A stretch of DNA of 64,000 bases from an uncultured Bacteroidales bacterium. Its GTDB lineage: Bacteria; Bacteroidota; Bacteroidia; Bacteroidales; UBA932. Below the pieces are notes generated by a model. It ran no database searches and had not been told where the DNA came from. It saw only the letters and a list, made by a program, of their open reading frames with translations. Positions 18,600 through 28,038 of this stretch are shown one piece after another (within the stretch, counting starts at the first letter, position 1; every line of letters begins with the position of its first letter). Location of the stretch: the NCBI GenBank assembly GCA_934700615.1, contig CAKUXR010000008.1:1-64000 (forward strand), in the 5' to 3' direction. The position numbers were made by a program, and so were the translations under genes.

Positions 18600-20168
18600 C
18601 TAATCCCTCCTATGAACATTTAGACCATTGACCTTGATGGCACTGAAAGGCCTTGACGGGCAAAGGAACTCGCAGGCGCCGCATCCGAGACATTTGTCTT
18701 CGTGTACCGTCGGAATCCTGAGCGAATCCTTGTCGGAAGGGTCTTTCCTGACCATCAGGATAGCCCCTGCAGGACAATGCCTTGCGCAGTTTCCGCATGA
18801 AACCCCGTCACGGTTCACTATGCAGAGGTCCAGATCGACATGGGCTGTTCCGATATGCATCGTGGTCTTTTCCTCTATGTTGTAATGCTTTATCGGGCCT
18901 GACGGGCAGACCTCAGCGCACTTGTTGCACTCCACGCGGCACCATCCGCGCTCGAAAGACATCTCCGGCTGCATAAGATGCTCCAGTGACATTGACGGGC
19001 GCAGGACGTCATTCGGACACTGCGACACGCAAAGCTGACATGCGGTGCAATGCCTGTAGAAATCCTTGACACTCAATGCGCCGAAAGGAACCACCGGAAC
19101 CGAACGCTCAGGGGCCTGTTTGCCGATGACGGCAGCGAGACCGCCGTCCACCTTCTTTTCCTGAGCCTTTACTGTCAATGCGCCCAAGGCCAATGCCGAA
19201 GTGCCGATGAAAGCACGTCGGCCGTTGTCCGAGGAGTTAGGAGAGGCAGCATTGACCTTTGCTTCATTGGCATTGACCTTTCCCTCTTCTGACGGGATGG
19301 CCTTCCAGAACGGCCTGTACTTTATGCCTCCGAACTTGCAGTTGTCGAGGCAGTCGAAACATGCCACGCAGCGGCTATAGTCGATTTTTTTGTTTGCCAC
19401 GTCGATACAGGAAGCCTTGCAGTTCCTTTCGCAGAGGTGACAAGACTTGCACATGGACGCATTGATGACCGGACGGAAAATTGCGAATCTCGAGAAGAAA
19501 CTCAGGACAGTTCCGACAGGGCAGATCGTATTGCAGTATGTCCTGCCGTTTCGCGCCGCTAGAATAAAGATGACGACGAAGGTGACAGAAGCAATTATGA
19601 AAGTGGGCAAACTCTTGATCCATACCTCTTTATGGGCGAAAGCATACCCGCCGCACTTCTCCGCAATCCATGCACAGAGATTGTTTCCCCATATCCATAC
19701 AGGCGAGAAAAGGTTCTGTGCGATACGTCCGAAAGAACTGTATGGGGCCAGAAGAACTGCCAATGCATTGACTCCCAAGAACATGGCGACAATGAAAACA
19801 GCCAGTACCCCGTAGCGGAGCCATTTCTTCTCAGGTGACCAGGTATAGTTTTTCTTGTGCTTCTTGCGCCAGCCCTTGAAGAAGCGGGCGATGACATCCT
19901 GAAAGATGCCCAGAGGACAAATCACTGAGCAATAGACTCTTCCGAACAGAACAGTCACCAGGAGAAGCAAAATGACAATGCCGGCATTCAACGCCAATAC
20001 GGCCGGGAGGAACTGGGTCTTAGCCAGCCAGCCGAACCATTTGGTCGCCAATCCTGAAAAGTCCATGAACATGAGCATGAACAGGATGAAAACGATGCCT
20101 GCCAGAGCAGTGCGGATTTTTTTCAGCATAAGCCAATGTTTTTGTGAGGTCCGTGTCGCGGCCTCCAT
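18600..20168 (-). CDS. Membrane polyferredoxin, NapH/NosR-like, with a second ferredoxin half
   Basis: A 522-residue protein in two parts. Residues 1-290 have about five membrane spans, two cysteine motifs of the NapH/NosR kind (CSVICPLG near 80-87, CNTICPVG near 212-219) and two 4Fe-4S clusters (CKSCHLCERNC, CVACFDCLDNC). Residues 300-522 begin with a second twin-arginine-like segment (RRAFIG at 317-322, then a hydrophobic stretch) and carry further cluster motifs (CTACQLCVSQCP, CGNCARHCP, CLGCGACEFLCP). It looks like a NapH-type anchor fused to a NapG-type periplasmic ferredoxin. It probably takes electrons from quinol to the exported reductase encoded just downstream. Confidence 0.8.
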   Translation of the reverse strand: MEAATRTSQKHWLMLKKIRTALAGIVFILFMLMFMDFSGLATKWFGWLAKTQFLPAVLALNAGIVILLLLVTVLFGRVYCSVICPLGIFQDVIARFFKGWRKKHKKNYTWSPEKKWLRYGVLAVFIVAMFLGVNALAVLLAPYSSFGRIAQNLFSPVWIWGNNLCAWIAEKCGGYAFAHKEVWIKSLPTFIIASVTFVVIFILAARNGRTYCNTICPVGTVLSFFSRFAIFRPVINASMCKSCHLCERNCKASCIDVANKKIDYSRCVACFDCLDNCKFGGIKYRPFWKAIPSEEGKVNANEAKVNAASPNSSDNGRRAFIGTSALALGALTVKAQEKKVDGGLAAVIGKQAPERSVPVVPFGALSVKDFYRHCTACQLCVSQCPNDVLRPSMSLEHLMQPEMSFERGWCRVECNKCAEVCPSGPIKHYNIEEKTTMHIGTAHVDLDLCIVNRDGVSCGNCARHCPAGAILMVRKDPSDKDSLRIPTVHEDKCLGCGACEFLCPSRPFSAIKVNGLNVHRRD

Positions 20169-20177
20169 GATTGTTGT

Positions 20178-20873
20178 CTAATTCAATATTATCAGAACGG
20201 CGGAAGGATGGCTCAGAGTCAGTCTGACCTCATCAGCGCATGCCTTGTTCAATGTAGCTTTCCACCAGTTGTCGAACACTACGTCGTCAGTCTTCCAAGT
20301 GAGACCTTCTGACTTGATTTTCAATGCGTTGTCGGCTGAAAAGATGGAAATCTCCCTCCCTTCCCCGACATGAAATGAACACGAATCCGTAATCGCGAAC
20401 GCGGTCGTCCAGTCGGAAACCATGTCGATATAGAGCTCCGGTCTGACATTGATGCCGTCCAGAATGACCCTCTCCTTGAGCCCGTCCAGCTCTTTCGCGT
20501 ATTCCATGAGATAGGACAGATTCCCGACAGTGTGGTCCTCGCGCATACCGCCGGCACCCAAAATATGGATTGAGTCAATGTCATCGTAACGTGTCAGAGC
20601 ATATCTCACCGCCTTGTTCAGGTCATTGTAATCCTGCTCGTCCACCTTTACCAGGACATCCGCGTATTTTCTCTTCATTGCAGGAGAAATCGAATCCAAG
20701 TCTCCGATTACAGCATCAGGCTTCCTCTCATGTCCGAAAATCTTTCCCTGACGCCTGTCATATGTCGCAGCCGCGCCATCACAACAGATGATGTAATCCG
20801 CTGATTGGATGAGATATAGAGGATATTCCCTCTTGGGAAACTCTCCCTTGCAAATGATAACTGCGCTTGCCAT
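20178..20873 (-). CDS. Thiamine pyrophosphokinase
   Basis: Converts thiamine plus ATP to thiamine diphosphate. The 231-residue protein has the N-terminal catalytic domain with CDGAA, DAVIGDLDSI and the DYNDLNKAV segment followed by LGAGGMREDHTVGNLS, all typical of the family; the C-terminal half is the beta-rich thiamine-binding domain. Its start overlaps the methyltransferase stop by one base and it lies 9 bases upstream of the polyferredoxin gene, so these are one transcript. Confidence 0.92.
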   Translation of the reverse strand: MASAVIICKGEFPKREYPLYLIQSADYIICCDGAAATYDRRQGKIFGHERKPDAVIGDLDSISPAMKRKYADVLVKVDEQDYNDLNKAVRYALTRYDDIDSIHILGAGGMREDHTVGNLSYLMEYAKELDGLKERVILDGINVRPELYIDMVSDWTTAFAITDSCSFHVGEGREISIFSADNALKIKSEGLTWKTDDVVFDNWWKATLNKACADEVRLTLSHPSAVLIILN

Positions 20874-21523
20874 TATTTCTTCCTTATGATGCTCAGCCCG
20901 TGCCGGAGCGGCAGAATCACAGTCTCCACCCTCTCGTCATGAGCCGTCAGGTCATTGAATTTCACTATTCCCGCGGTCTGCTTGTCGCCGGGCACATTCT
21001 CCGCGTAAACCTTGCCGTCCCACAGGACGTCGTCGGCCAGGATGAAGCCGCCGCTTTTTGTCAATGCCAATGCAAGTTCGTAGTAATCAGGATATTCCCT
21101 CTTGTTGGCATCGATGAAAGTAAGGTCGTAGGTCTTTTTTCCCGACATTGACTTCAGGAACTCTATCGCATCGCCGATATGCAGGGACACCTTGTTCTGG
21201 ACGCCAGCCCTTTCGAAGCCCTCCAGAATCAGGTCCTCCAGCTCATCATTGATTTCCAGAGTATCTATATGCCCTCCTTCGGGAAGACCCAGTGCCATGC
21301 AGATGGCGGAGTATCCAGTAAAAGTTCCGATTTCCAGGACATTGGCCGGTGCCGTCATCCTGGTAATCATATAAAGGAACTCGCCCTGAACACGTCCGGT
21401 GAGCATTCTGGGATAGTTTGTGCGTATATTTGTCTGACGCTCAAGCCATTCGAGCGCCTCGTTCCTTTCGGAGCAATGCTCTTCGAGGTATTTGTCCAAC
21501 GGACTTTCCATATCTTCGTCCAA
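20873..21523 (-). CDS. SAM-dependent O-methyltransferase (PF01596 type)
   Basis: A 216-residue Rossmann-fold methyltransferase with the SAM-binding LEIGTFTGYSAICMA, and the metal-binding residues in FIDANKREY and ADDVLWDG, as in catechol/caffeoyl-CoA O-methyltransferases. These bacterial members are also linked to tRNA hydroxyuridine methylation (TrmR). A U32 protein (28803-30155) that could make 5-hydroxyuridine lies elsewhere in this window, which is compatible with that role but does not prove it. Confidence 0.85.
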   Translation of the reverse strand: MDEDMESPLDKYLEEHCSERNEALEWLERQTNIRTNYPRMLTGRVQGEFLYMITRMTAPANVLEIGTFTGYSAICMALGLPEGGHIDTLEINDELEDLILEGFERAGVQNKVSLHIGDAIEFLKSMSGKKTYDLTFIDANKREYPDYYELALALTKSGGFILADDVLWDGKVYAENVPGDKQTAGIVKFNDLTAHDERVETVILPLRHGLSIIRKK

Positions 21524-21562
21524 TTTGCCGATATCTTGACAATCAATGACATCGGCCCGTTT

Positions 21563-22795
21563 CTAAATCATCGTGAGCCTGCTGGTCTTGCCCGGTGCGA
21601 AAATCCTGCAGGCCATCTCCATAATCTGTCCGGAGGTTATGCCCTCTATCTGGCTGCGTGTCTCTGCGCCCGTCCAGACCTTGTCATATGCGAGAAGACT
21701 CTTGCCCATGCTGAGACATTGGGCTTCCCCGTTGTCGGAACTGATGGCAAGCTGTCCGAGCAGCTGCTTCTTTGCCGCATTCAGCTTCCTTTCAGTCAGT
21801 TCCTGCGTCTGCAACTTCAATATCTCCTTGTCAATGGCAGCCAGGCATCTGTCCAGATTCTCTTTTTCGCAGCCCAGTGAAATCGCAAGTATCCCGGTAT
21901 CAGCATATTGGGTATAAGAACTTTCCACTCCGTAAACCCATCCGTGCTTTTCCCTCAGAATACTGTTCAATATGGAGTTCATCGCAGGGCCTGCCAGAAT
22001 GTTGCTCAGCAGCACGGTCGCCAGCCTCTCCTTTTCTTCATAAAGTGATGGAGCATAGCCGCCTACGACAGCATTGGCCTCATGCGTCTTGCGTGAAATC
22101 ATCTCATCGAACACATTGCAAAGCTCGACACGGGCCGGGCGCACAAGCCCGTTTCCTGAAGGCCGGAAATCGGCGAAGAACTTCCCGACAAGTTTCAGCA
22201 GCCCTGCCTCCATCCGTTTCTCATCAATGTCAGCCACTATCGTGAATGCCATTGCCTCTGGAACGAACTTCTCTTTCACAAACCTGCGCAATTCCTCTGA
22301 AGTAATCTCCTTGACGGATTTTACGCTTCCCAGGATGGGATTTGTAAGAGGATGTCCTGCAAACAGTTTCTCCTCGAAACGGTCATAGATGTCCTCTGCC
22401 GGATTATCCTTATATGACTTTATCTCATCTATGACCACGCCCCTTTCAGTATTGACCTCATTCTCCGGAAAAGTCGCCGAAGTGGCGATTTCCATGAGCA
22501 GGGAACTGGCCTTCATCAGGTCTTCCTTCAGTACTGTCGCATGAAGAACAATCTCCTCCTTGGTCGTGTATGCATTCAGTTCTCCTCCGAGTTTGTCGAG
22601 ATAACCGTTTATCACTGAGGACTTTTTGTGGGCGGTGCCCTTGAAGAGAGTGTGCTCCGTGAAATGGGCGATTCCGCTGTGGAAGCCCGTCTCGGACCTC
22701 GTTCCGCATGTGATGCCCAGAGAACAATACGCTACAGCAGATCCGCTCCGTTTGACAGCATAGCGGATTCCGCATTCCGTTTTTCCTGTAATCAT
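21563..22795 (-). CDS. M16-family (pitrilysin-like) zinc peptidase
   Basis: A 410-residue peptidase with the inverted zinc motif HFTEH (H44, E47, H48) and the downstream glutamate region (ERGVVIDEIKSYKDNP). The C-terminal half is the usual inactive M16 fold with a YxxG/SY segment (GWVYGVESSYTQY). There is no signal peptide, so it probably acts in the cytoplasm as a processing protease of the mitochondrial-processing-peptidase type. It lies 3 bases downstream of the secreted-protein gene, so is co-transcribed. Confidence 0.88.
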   Translation of the reverse strand: MITGKTECGIRYAVKRSGSAVAYCSLGITCGTRSETGFHSGIAHFTEHTLFKGTAHKKSSVINGYLDKLGGELNAYTTKEEIVLHATVLKEDLMKASSLLMEIATSATFPENEVNTERGVVIDEIKSYKDNPAEDIYDRFEEKLFAGHPLTNPILGSVKSVKEITSEELRRFVKEKFVPEAMAFTIVADIDEKRMEAGLLKLVGKFFADFRPSGNGLVRPARVELCNVFDEMISRKTHEANAVVGGYAPSLYEEKERLATVLLSNILAGPAMNSILNSILREKHGWVYGVESSYTQYADTGILAISLGCEKENLDRCLAAIDKEILKLQTQELTERKLNAAKKQLLGQLAISSDNGEAQCLSMGKSLLAYDKVWTGAETRSQIEGITSGQIMEMACRIFAPGKTSRLTMI

Positions 22796-22798
22796 CTC

Positions 22799-23632
22799 CT
22801 ACCTTGTTTTTGCAATCTTCTTCAGGTCGGCTTTCAGGAAACCCGCATATTCGGCAGCCTTGAGATTCTGCTTCTTGTAATAATAAAGTTCATGCGTCCT
22901 CGCGTCAATGACAATCTTCCAGCACACGGCCCCAGGATGGAATTCGCCCGGAGTGACGACGTAACTTACCAATGTCTTTCCGCCGTCGAGGAAGAGGCTG
23001 TCCGCCTCGGCATCAGAGGTTATGTCAATGCCTTTTTTCTTCATTCTCTCACGGAAGTCCTGTGACACGCATTCCGCAATGTCGTCCTCTGAAACCACGG
23101 CCCTGTCGCAGTCCGCCTTTCCGAGTGGTCTTACATACGTCTTCAGTCCCGGGAAATTGGTCCCGAGAGACTGTGAAACATAGCCCTGGATGACGTCAAT
23201 GAGTCCAGGCAGCATTGCGGCCTCGCGGCCTGAAGGCAGGTCGGCCGCACACACCGGCATTGACACGACCTCTGTCAAGTCATTGACAGTCTTGGCGTTG
23301 GCCTTTCCCTTCACGAGCGTCATCATTGTGATTCCTGGTTCCGTCTCCTTCTTGTATCTGACTTTCACCGGCAGCATGAAATAGTATTCCTCGTTGTTTT
23401 TCAGGGAGTTGAACTCCTCCATGGTGCAGAACTCGAAAGGGGAGATGCTCCATGTGTTGTTCAGTGCGTCTCTCAAAACCGGGTCGATGAAATGGTTCCC
23501 CGGGAGGACTACTTTCATTGTCCGTGATGTGAAGTCGCTCAGTTTCTCTTTGCGTGTGGTGATCTGAGCCTGTCCGAATGCGCTTGCGGAAATGGCAAGT
23601 GTGGCGATTATAGTGATTAAACGTCTCATCAT
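22799..23632 (-). CDS. Exported protein of unknown function
   Basis: A 277-residue protein with a clear signal peptide (MMRRLITIIATLAISASAFGQ). I do not recognise a domain; the mature part is mixed alpha/beta with few cysteines. I start at 23632 because the promoter's -7 element lies at 23688-23695; the longer open frame to 23698 would begin inside the promoter. It is the first gene of the minus run secreted protein - M16 - methyltransferase - thiamine pyrophosphokinase - polyferredoxin - aldo/keto reductase. Confidence 0.6.
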   Translation of the reverse strand: MMRRLITIIATLAISASAFGQAQITTRKEKLSDFTSRTMKVVLPGNHFIDPVLRDALNNTWSISPFEFCTMEEFNSLKNNEEYYFMLPVKVRYKKETEPGITMMTLVKGKANAKTVNDLTEVVSMPVCAADLPSGREAAMLPGLIDVIQGYVSQSLGTNFPGLKTYVRPLGKADCDRAVVSEDDIAECVSQDFRERMKKKGIDITSDAEADSLFLDGGKTLVSYVVTPGEFHPGAVCWKIVIDARTHELYYYKKQNLKAAEYAGFLKADLKKIAKTR

Positions 23633-23687
23633 ATTGTGTCTGTGTGTCTTTAATCGTGGCCGCGCGTCACCGCTGGCCCTATTATTG

Positions 23688-23695
23688 CAAAGATA
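23688..23695 (-). promoter_or_regulatory. -7 element (TATCTTTG) of the M16 operon
   Basis: Minus-strand TATCTTTG, 56 bases before the start at 23632; divergent partner at 23716. Confidence 0.65.
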
Positions 23696-23715
23696 CAAAA
23701 TTCATTTTTTTTATG

Positions 23716-23723
23716 TAAGTTTG
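23716..23723 (+). promoter_or_regulatory. -7 element (TAAGTTTG) of the hemW operon
   Basis: TAAGTTTG 79 bases before the start at 23802; back to back with the promoter at 23688. Confidence 0.6.
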
Positions 23724-23801
23724 CAATAGAATAACTCAAGTTTTGCGGTTGCGGAACTTACATGGAAAAAGCTAGTATAACATTGATATAATTTAATCAT
23801 T

Positions 23802-24710
23802 ATGGAAACAGATCCTATCATGCGCCGGGAGGCGGAAGAAAAGCTCGCGAAAGTCAAGAGCCTGAAGACCACAATGTATGTCCTTGTCGGCGTTGCTGTC
23901 GCTCTGGTTGCGGTTCTCGCTTATGTCTGGAGTCAGAAATCGGCATTGATCAGTGAACTCGAAGATGAAAAGCAGGACCTTACCGTCCAGATGGAGAATC
24001 TCCAGAACGACTATGCGTCACTTTCATCAGATTATGATTCCATCAACTCCCAGCTCGACACCTCACGTGCCGAAGTTGCGAACCTTATCGAAAGAATCAA
24101 GAAAACGGATGCTACAAACCGTGCCAAGATGCGTCAGTATGAGAAAGAACTCGGTACGCTCAGAAGCATCATGCGTAACTATATAGTCCAGATCGACTCG
24201 CTCAACACATTGAACCACAAGCTTACTGCCGATGCTGCCGCTGCCCGCAGAGAGGCTGCCGCAAGCAAGGCCGCAAATCAGGAACTGTCACAGCAGGTCG
24301 AGAACCTTACAGGTCAGGTGGCTGCAGGTGCAGTTATCAAGGCCCGCGGACTCAGGATGGAGGCTTACATGTCCAATGACAAGATTACCGACAGGAGCAG
24401 CCGTGTCGTAAGACTTCTCACTTCACTTAGCCTTGTGGAGAATGACCTCGCACCTAAGGGTCCGGTAAGAGTTTACATCCGCGTGAAAGACCCTGACGGA
24501 ATCATCCTTACCAATGCCAACCGTACTTCATTCACTTTCAATGGAGAAACGATGGTCGCTTCCGCTTCCAGAAAGGTTGACTATGAGGGAAGGGAGGTTG
24601 ATCTCAGCATCTATCTTAATGATATTCCTGGATATAGGAAGGGTGTTTATACAGTTGAGGCTTATACGGAGCAGTCAATGCTCGGAAGGGCCGAGCTGAT
24701 GCTCAGGTAA
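23802..24710 (+). CDS. Coiled-coil inner-membrane protein of unknown function
   Basis: A 302-residue protein with one N-terminal membrane span (about 26-46), a long coiled coil (about 50-180, many heptads such as ELEDEKQDLTVQMENLQNDY) and a compact beta-rich C-terminal domain (about 185-300). The topology suggests a periplasmic rod with a terminal binding domain. Similar proteins are frequent in Bacteroidales and unassigned. It is the first gene of an operon with hemW and aminopeptidase P. Confidence 0.65.
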   Translation: METDPIMRREAEEKLAKVKSLKTTMYVLVGVAVALVAVLAYVWSQKSALISELEDEKQDLTVQMENLQNDYASLSSDYDSINSQLDTSRAEVANLIERIKKTDATNRAKMRQYEKELGTLRSIMRNYIVQIDSLNTLNHKLTADAAAARREAAASKAANQELSQQVENLTGQVAAGAVIKARGLRMEAYMSNDKITDRSSRVVRLLTSLSLVENDLAPKGPVRVYIRVKDPDGIILTNANRTSFTFNGETMVASASRKVDYEGREVDLSIYLNDIPGYRKGVYTVEAYTEQSMLGRAELMLR

Positions 24711-24743
24711 TCCGGTCTGGTCCGGGACTCATCGGAAGGAAAT

Positions 24744-25886
24744 ATGATTTATCTACACGTGCCGTTCTGCAGGAGTTTCTGCACTTATTGCGGGTTCTAT
24801 TCGGAAGCCGTGCCGGCTTGTCCCGGGAATGGTGACATGGCAAGGTTCGAAAGATATGCGGACTCGGTCTGTGCGGAGATAGTCAGTCGGGCGGATGAAA
24901 TCCGTTCCACTCTTCCTACCGGTGCGCTTTCAGGAAAAATCGATACTTTATATATCGGAGGAGGTACCCCATCGGTGCTTCCTCTTTCTGTTGTCAGCAG
25001 GATAGTCCATACCTTGAACAATACCGTTTTCGGAGAGCAATACCATGATTATCTGGAGTTTACATTCGAGGTAAATCCGGAAGATGTGGTGGAGAAAGGT
25101 GAGGAATATCTGAAGGGACTTATGGCTCTGGGAGTCAACAGGTTCAGTATGGGAATCCAGTCTTTCGACGACAGGATTCTCCGCTGGATGAACCGCAGGC
25201 ACAATGCGGAACATGCCGAAGAAGCATATTGGATGATGAGGGGCCTGGATGTCAGGAACATCAGCATTGACCTTATCTTTGGAGTCGGCGGATTGTCGGA
25301 CGCGACCTGGGAGGCGACTTTGCATAAGGCGATAGGTCTCAGTCCGTCGCATATTTCAGCATACCAGCTCTCTGTCGAGGACGGCAGCGCGCTTTCGCGG
25401 CTTGTCGCAGACGGGAAATACCATGAGGCGGGAGAAGATGTCTGCCGACGCCAGTACGACATGTTGTGTTCATTGCTTTACGAGGCGGGATACCATCATT
25501 ACGAGGTCTCGAATTTTGCCTTCCCGGGAATGGAGGCGCGGCACAACTCAGCCTACTGGAGGCGCGTGCCTTACGTCGGACTCGGACCGGGAGCGCACTC
25601 TGCGCTGGCAGATGCCGAGGGAAAGGTCAATGTCCGCAGATGGAATACCGAGAAGGAGTCGGGATATGCGTCTGAAATGGAGACTCTCAGCGAAGAAGAT
25701 GTGAAGGTGGAGGAAATCATGCTGGGACTTCGTACGGATGACGGCGTGGACCCTGCCCTGTTGCCGGAGAAAGTTGTGAACAGGCTGATGAAAGAGGGCG
25801 CTTTGGCAAAGAATGTGTGGGGAAAAATAAGGATTCCGGAAGACCATTTTTTTGTATCAGATGAAATAATCACAGAATTAATATAG
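24744..25886 (+). CDS. hemW: Radical SAM heme chaperone HemW (coproporphyrinogen oxidase-like)
   Basis: A 380-residue radical SAM protein. The cluster motif is C9-x3-C13-x2-C16 (CRSFCTYC), followed by GGGTPS and the HemW segments GIQSFDDRILRWMNRRHNAEHAEEAY, DLIFGVGG and HYEVSNFA. It lacks the extra cysteine arrangement expected of true HemN, so heme insertion into respiratory proteins is the more likely role. It is 5 bases upstream of the aminopeptidase gene. Confidence 0.88.
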   Translation: MIYLHVPFCRSFCTYCGFYSEAVPACPGNGDMARFERYADSVCAEIVSRADEIRSTLPTGALSGKIDTLYIGGGTPSVLPLSVVSRIVHTLNNTVFGEQYHDYLEFTFEVNPEDVVEKGEEYLKGLMALGVNRFSMGIQSFDDRILRWMNRRHNAEHAEEAYWMMRGLDVRNISIDLIFGVGGLSDATWEATLHKAIGLSPSHISAYQLSVEDGSALSRLVADGKYHEAGEDVCRRQYDMLCSLLYEAGYHHYEVSNFAFPGMEARHNSAYWRRVPYVGLGPGAHSALADAEGKVNVRRWNTEKESGYASEMETLSEEDVKVEEIMLGLRTDDGVDPALLPEKVVNRLMKEGALAKNVWGKIRIPEDHFFVSDEIITELI

Positions 25887-25891
25887 GGAAT

Positions 25892-27748
25892 ATGGAAAAT
25901 ATCTATGCACAGAGGATAGATGCTATCCGTAGCATCATGAAAAGCAAAGGCATTGATGCAATGGTAATTACAGGATCGGACCCGCATAACAGCGAGTATC
26001 CTGCTCCCAGGTGGAAACAGGTCGAGTGGGTGAGCGGCTTTACTGGTGAAGCCGGCGACCTGGTGATTACCGCCGACCACGCGGGACTATGGACCGACAC
26101 CCGTTATTTCATCCAGGCAGTACAGCAGCTGGCAGGTACCGGAGTTGAACTCCACAAGACCAGAGTCTCTGAGCAAGTGCTTATCCCTGAATGGCTTGCA
26201 AATGTAAAGTTTGCCGATAAACGCGGAACCGTGGTAGTCGCTGTGGATGGCCTTTCCCAGCCGGTTTCCTCCGTTGAGGACATAAAGGACGCATTCGTCG
26301 GAAGCGGACGTGTCAATGCTGAAACTGATGACCAGTCTGACATGTTCAAGATTGTGGACCTGCCTGATTTCATGGACCAGCTGTGGCAGGACAGACCTGC
26401 CGTCCCTTCATCTCCGATCATCACATTGGGAGAGGATACGACAGGGGAGTCACGCATGGCCAAGATAGTATGGCTCAGGCACTTGCTCGAAGAGAGGAAA
26501 TGCGACGCGATACTGATAACCGCACTCGATGAAATAGCCTGGCTGCTCAATGTCAGGGGCTCCGATATAGAATATAATCCTGTCGTGATGTCTTATCTGC
26601 TCGTCACTCCGGAGAAAGTGGACTGGTTTGTGAAGAAACCGTTCGGTGGCTGCGACACGGAGACCAGGGACAGTTTCGCCGAACTTCAGGAAGACGGAAT
26701 CAATATCCTGAATTACGACGATGTCTCACTTGCATTCGAAGAGACGGAAGACCATGTCCGCCTGCTTGTGGACCCGTCATCTCTCAACTATCATATTTTC
26801 AAGGTATTGGATTCGGTTTCCGACCATATCACCCTCGTAAGGGGAACATCTCCTATACCGCTCCGCAAGTCATTGAAAAACAATGTGGAAATCGAAGGCA
26901 TGAAGGAGGCCCATTTCGAGGATGGTCTCGCCATGGAGAAATTCCTATATTGGCTCGAGACCAGCATGGCCGAGGGCAAGGAAATCAATGAATGGGATGC
27001 CGCCTGCAAACTGAATTCCCTGCGTGCCGAAATCGTCGGCTACAGGGGAAACAGTTTCGAGACCATCTCTGCCTATGGCCCGGATGCCGCTCTGCCTCAC
27101 TTTGTTACGCCATCTGAGGGCTCCCGTCGTCTGGAACCTCACGGCCTTTATCTCTGTGATTCCGGCGGACAGTATCTCTACGGTACGACAGACATAACAC
27201 GTACAGTTCCTCTGGGACCTTGTACGGAACAGGAAAAGACAGATTACACACTGGCATTGAAAGGACATATTGCCTTGGCAAAGGCTGTATTCCCTCAGGG
27301 TACGGCAGGTTGCCAGATAGATTATGCGGCCCGTTGTCCGCTCTGGCAGTTCCGCAGGAATTTCGGACACGGCACGGGGCATGGTGTAGGTTTCTTCCTC
27401 AATGTCCATGAAGGACCTCAGGAAATCCGTCAGAACTTCAACCGTCAGCCGATTCTTCCGGGAATGATAACCTCCGACGAACCGGGCATTTACATAGAAG
27501 GCGAATACGGAATCCGTCACGAGAGCCTTCTCCTGTGCGTCCGTGACCGCGTCAATGAATTCGGCTCATGGCTCTCGTTTGAGACATTGACACTCTGCCA
27601 TATAGACACGTCAGTAATAGTGCCAAGCCTCATGACCGAGGATGAGATGATATGGCTCAATGCCTACAACGCCAAGGTTTACGAGACCCTTGCCCCTCAT
27701 CTCCCGGGTGAGGTTGCCGAGTGGCTCGAGCGCAAAACCAAAGCATAG
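25892..27748 (+). CDS. Aminopeptidase P family (M24B) metallopeptidase
   Basis: Removes N-terminal residues preceding proline. The 618-residue protein has the three-domain build of large aminopeptidase P: two creatinase-like N-terminal domains (about 1-310) and the pita-bread catalytic domain. Metal ligands are visible: aspartates in CDSGGQYLYGTTDITRT, histidine in HGTGHGVGFFL and glutamates in SDEPGIYIEGEYGIRHES. A C-terminal extension ends the protein, as in other large forms. It is probably cytoplasmic. Confidence 0.93.
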   Translation: MENIYAQRIDAIRSIMKSKGIDAMVITGSDPHNSEYPAPRWKQVEWVSGFTGEAGDLVITADHAGLWTDTRYFIQAVQQLAGTGVELHKTRVSEQVLIPEWLANVKFADKRGTVVVAVDGLSQPVSSVEDIKDAFVGSGRVNAETDDQSDMFKIVDLPDFMDQLWQDRPAVPSSPIITLGEDTTGESRMAKIVWLRHLLEERKCDAILITALDEIAWLLNVRGSDIEYNPVVMSYLLVTPEKVDWFVKKPFGGCDTETRDSFAELQEDGINILNYDDVSLAFEETEDHVRLLVDPSSLNYHIFKVLDSVSDHITLVRGTSPIPLRKSLKNNVEIEGMKEAHFEDGLAMEKFLYWLETSMAEGKEINEWDAACKLNSLRAEIVGYRGNSFETISAYGPDAALPHFVTPSEGSRRLEPHGLYLCDSGGQYLYGTTDITRTVPLGPCTEQEKTDYTLALKGHIALAKAVFPQGTAGCQIDYAARCPLWQFRRNFGHGTGHGVGFFLNVHEGPQEIRQNFNRQPILPGMITSDEPGIYIEGEYGIRHESLLLCVRDRVNEFGSWLSFETLTLCHIDTSVIVPSLMTEDEMIWLNAYNAKVYETLAPHLPGEVAEWLERKTKA

Positions 27749-27769
27749 CAACTCTCTGATATACAATTA

Positions 27770-27800
27770 TGCCCGGCGGGTTGTGAAACCTTGCCGGGCA
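27770..27800. terminator. Hairpin between convergent genes
   Basis: Stem TGCCCGGC / GCCGGGCA with an inner GGTT/AACC helix. The T-run is short, but its position between convergent genes fits a terminator. Confidence 0.6.
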
Positions 27801-27807
27801 TTGTCGT

Positions 27808-28038
27808 CTAGAAAAGTTTGCGCTTGAGGAACCGCAGTCCTATCAATGCCAGTCTGTCGAACGGGACGCTTCCGGAAATGCATTTCAGCCCGGTAGCAAT
27901 CAAACCTGAAGGCGAGTATGAATCGCAGAAATCCTCCCAGCTGGAAACGACTCTGCGGCCCTTTCTGTCAATTTTGGAAGTCAATGCCTTACGTGCGGCA
28001 TCGAGACTTTCAATATCTTTGATTTCTGAGTACTTCAT
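27808..28038 (-). CDS. Small protein of unknown function
   Basis: A 76-residue protein, mostly charged in the first half and with a mildly hydrophobic C-terminus ending in basic residues. I do not recognise it. Its start overlaps the stop of the holin-like gene by 4 bases, so it belongs to the trio with the YtxH protein. Confidence 0.6.
   Translation of the reverse strand: MKYSEIKDIESLDAARKALTSKIDRKGRRVVSSWEDFCDSYSPSGLIATGLKCISGSVPFDRLALIGLRFLKRKLF

Noticed and set aside
23633..23698. Longer N-terminus for the exported protein at 22799
   Set aside because: It would start in or before the -7 element and lacks a signal peptide at its end.
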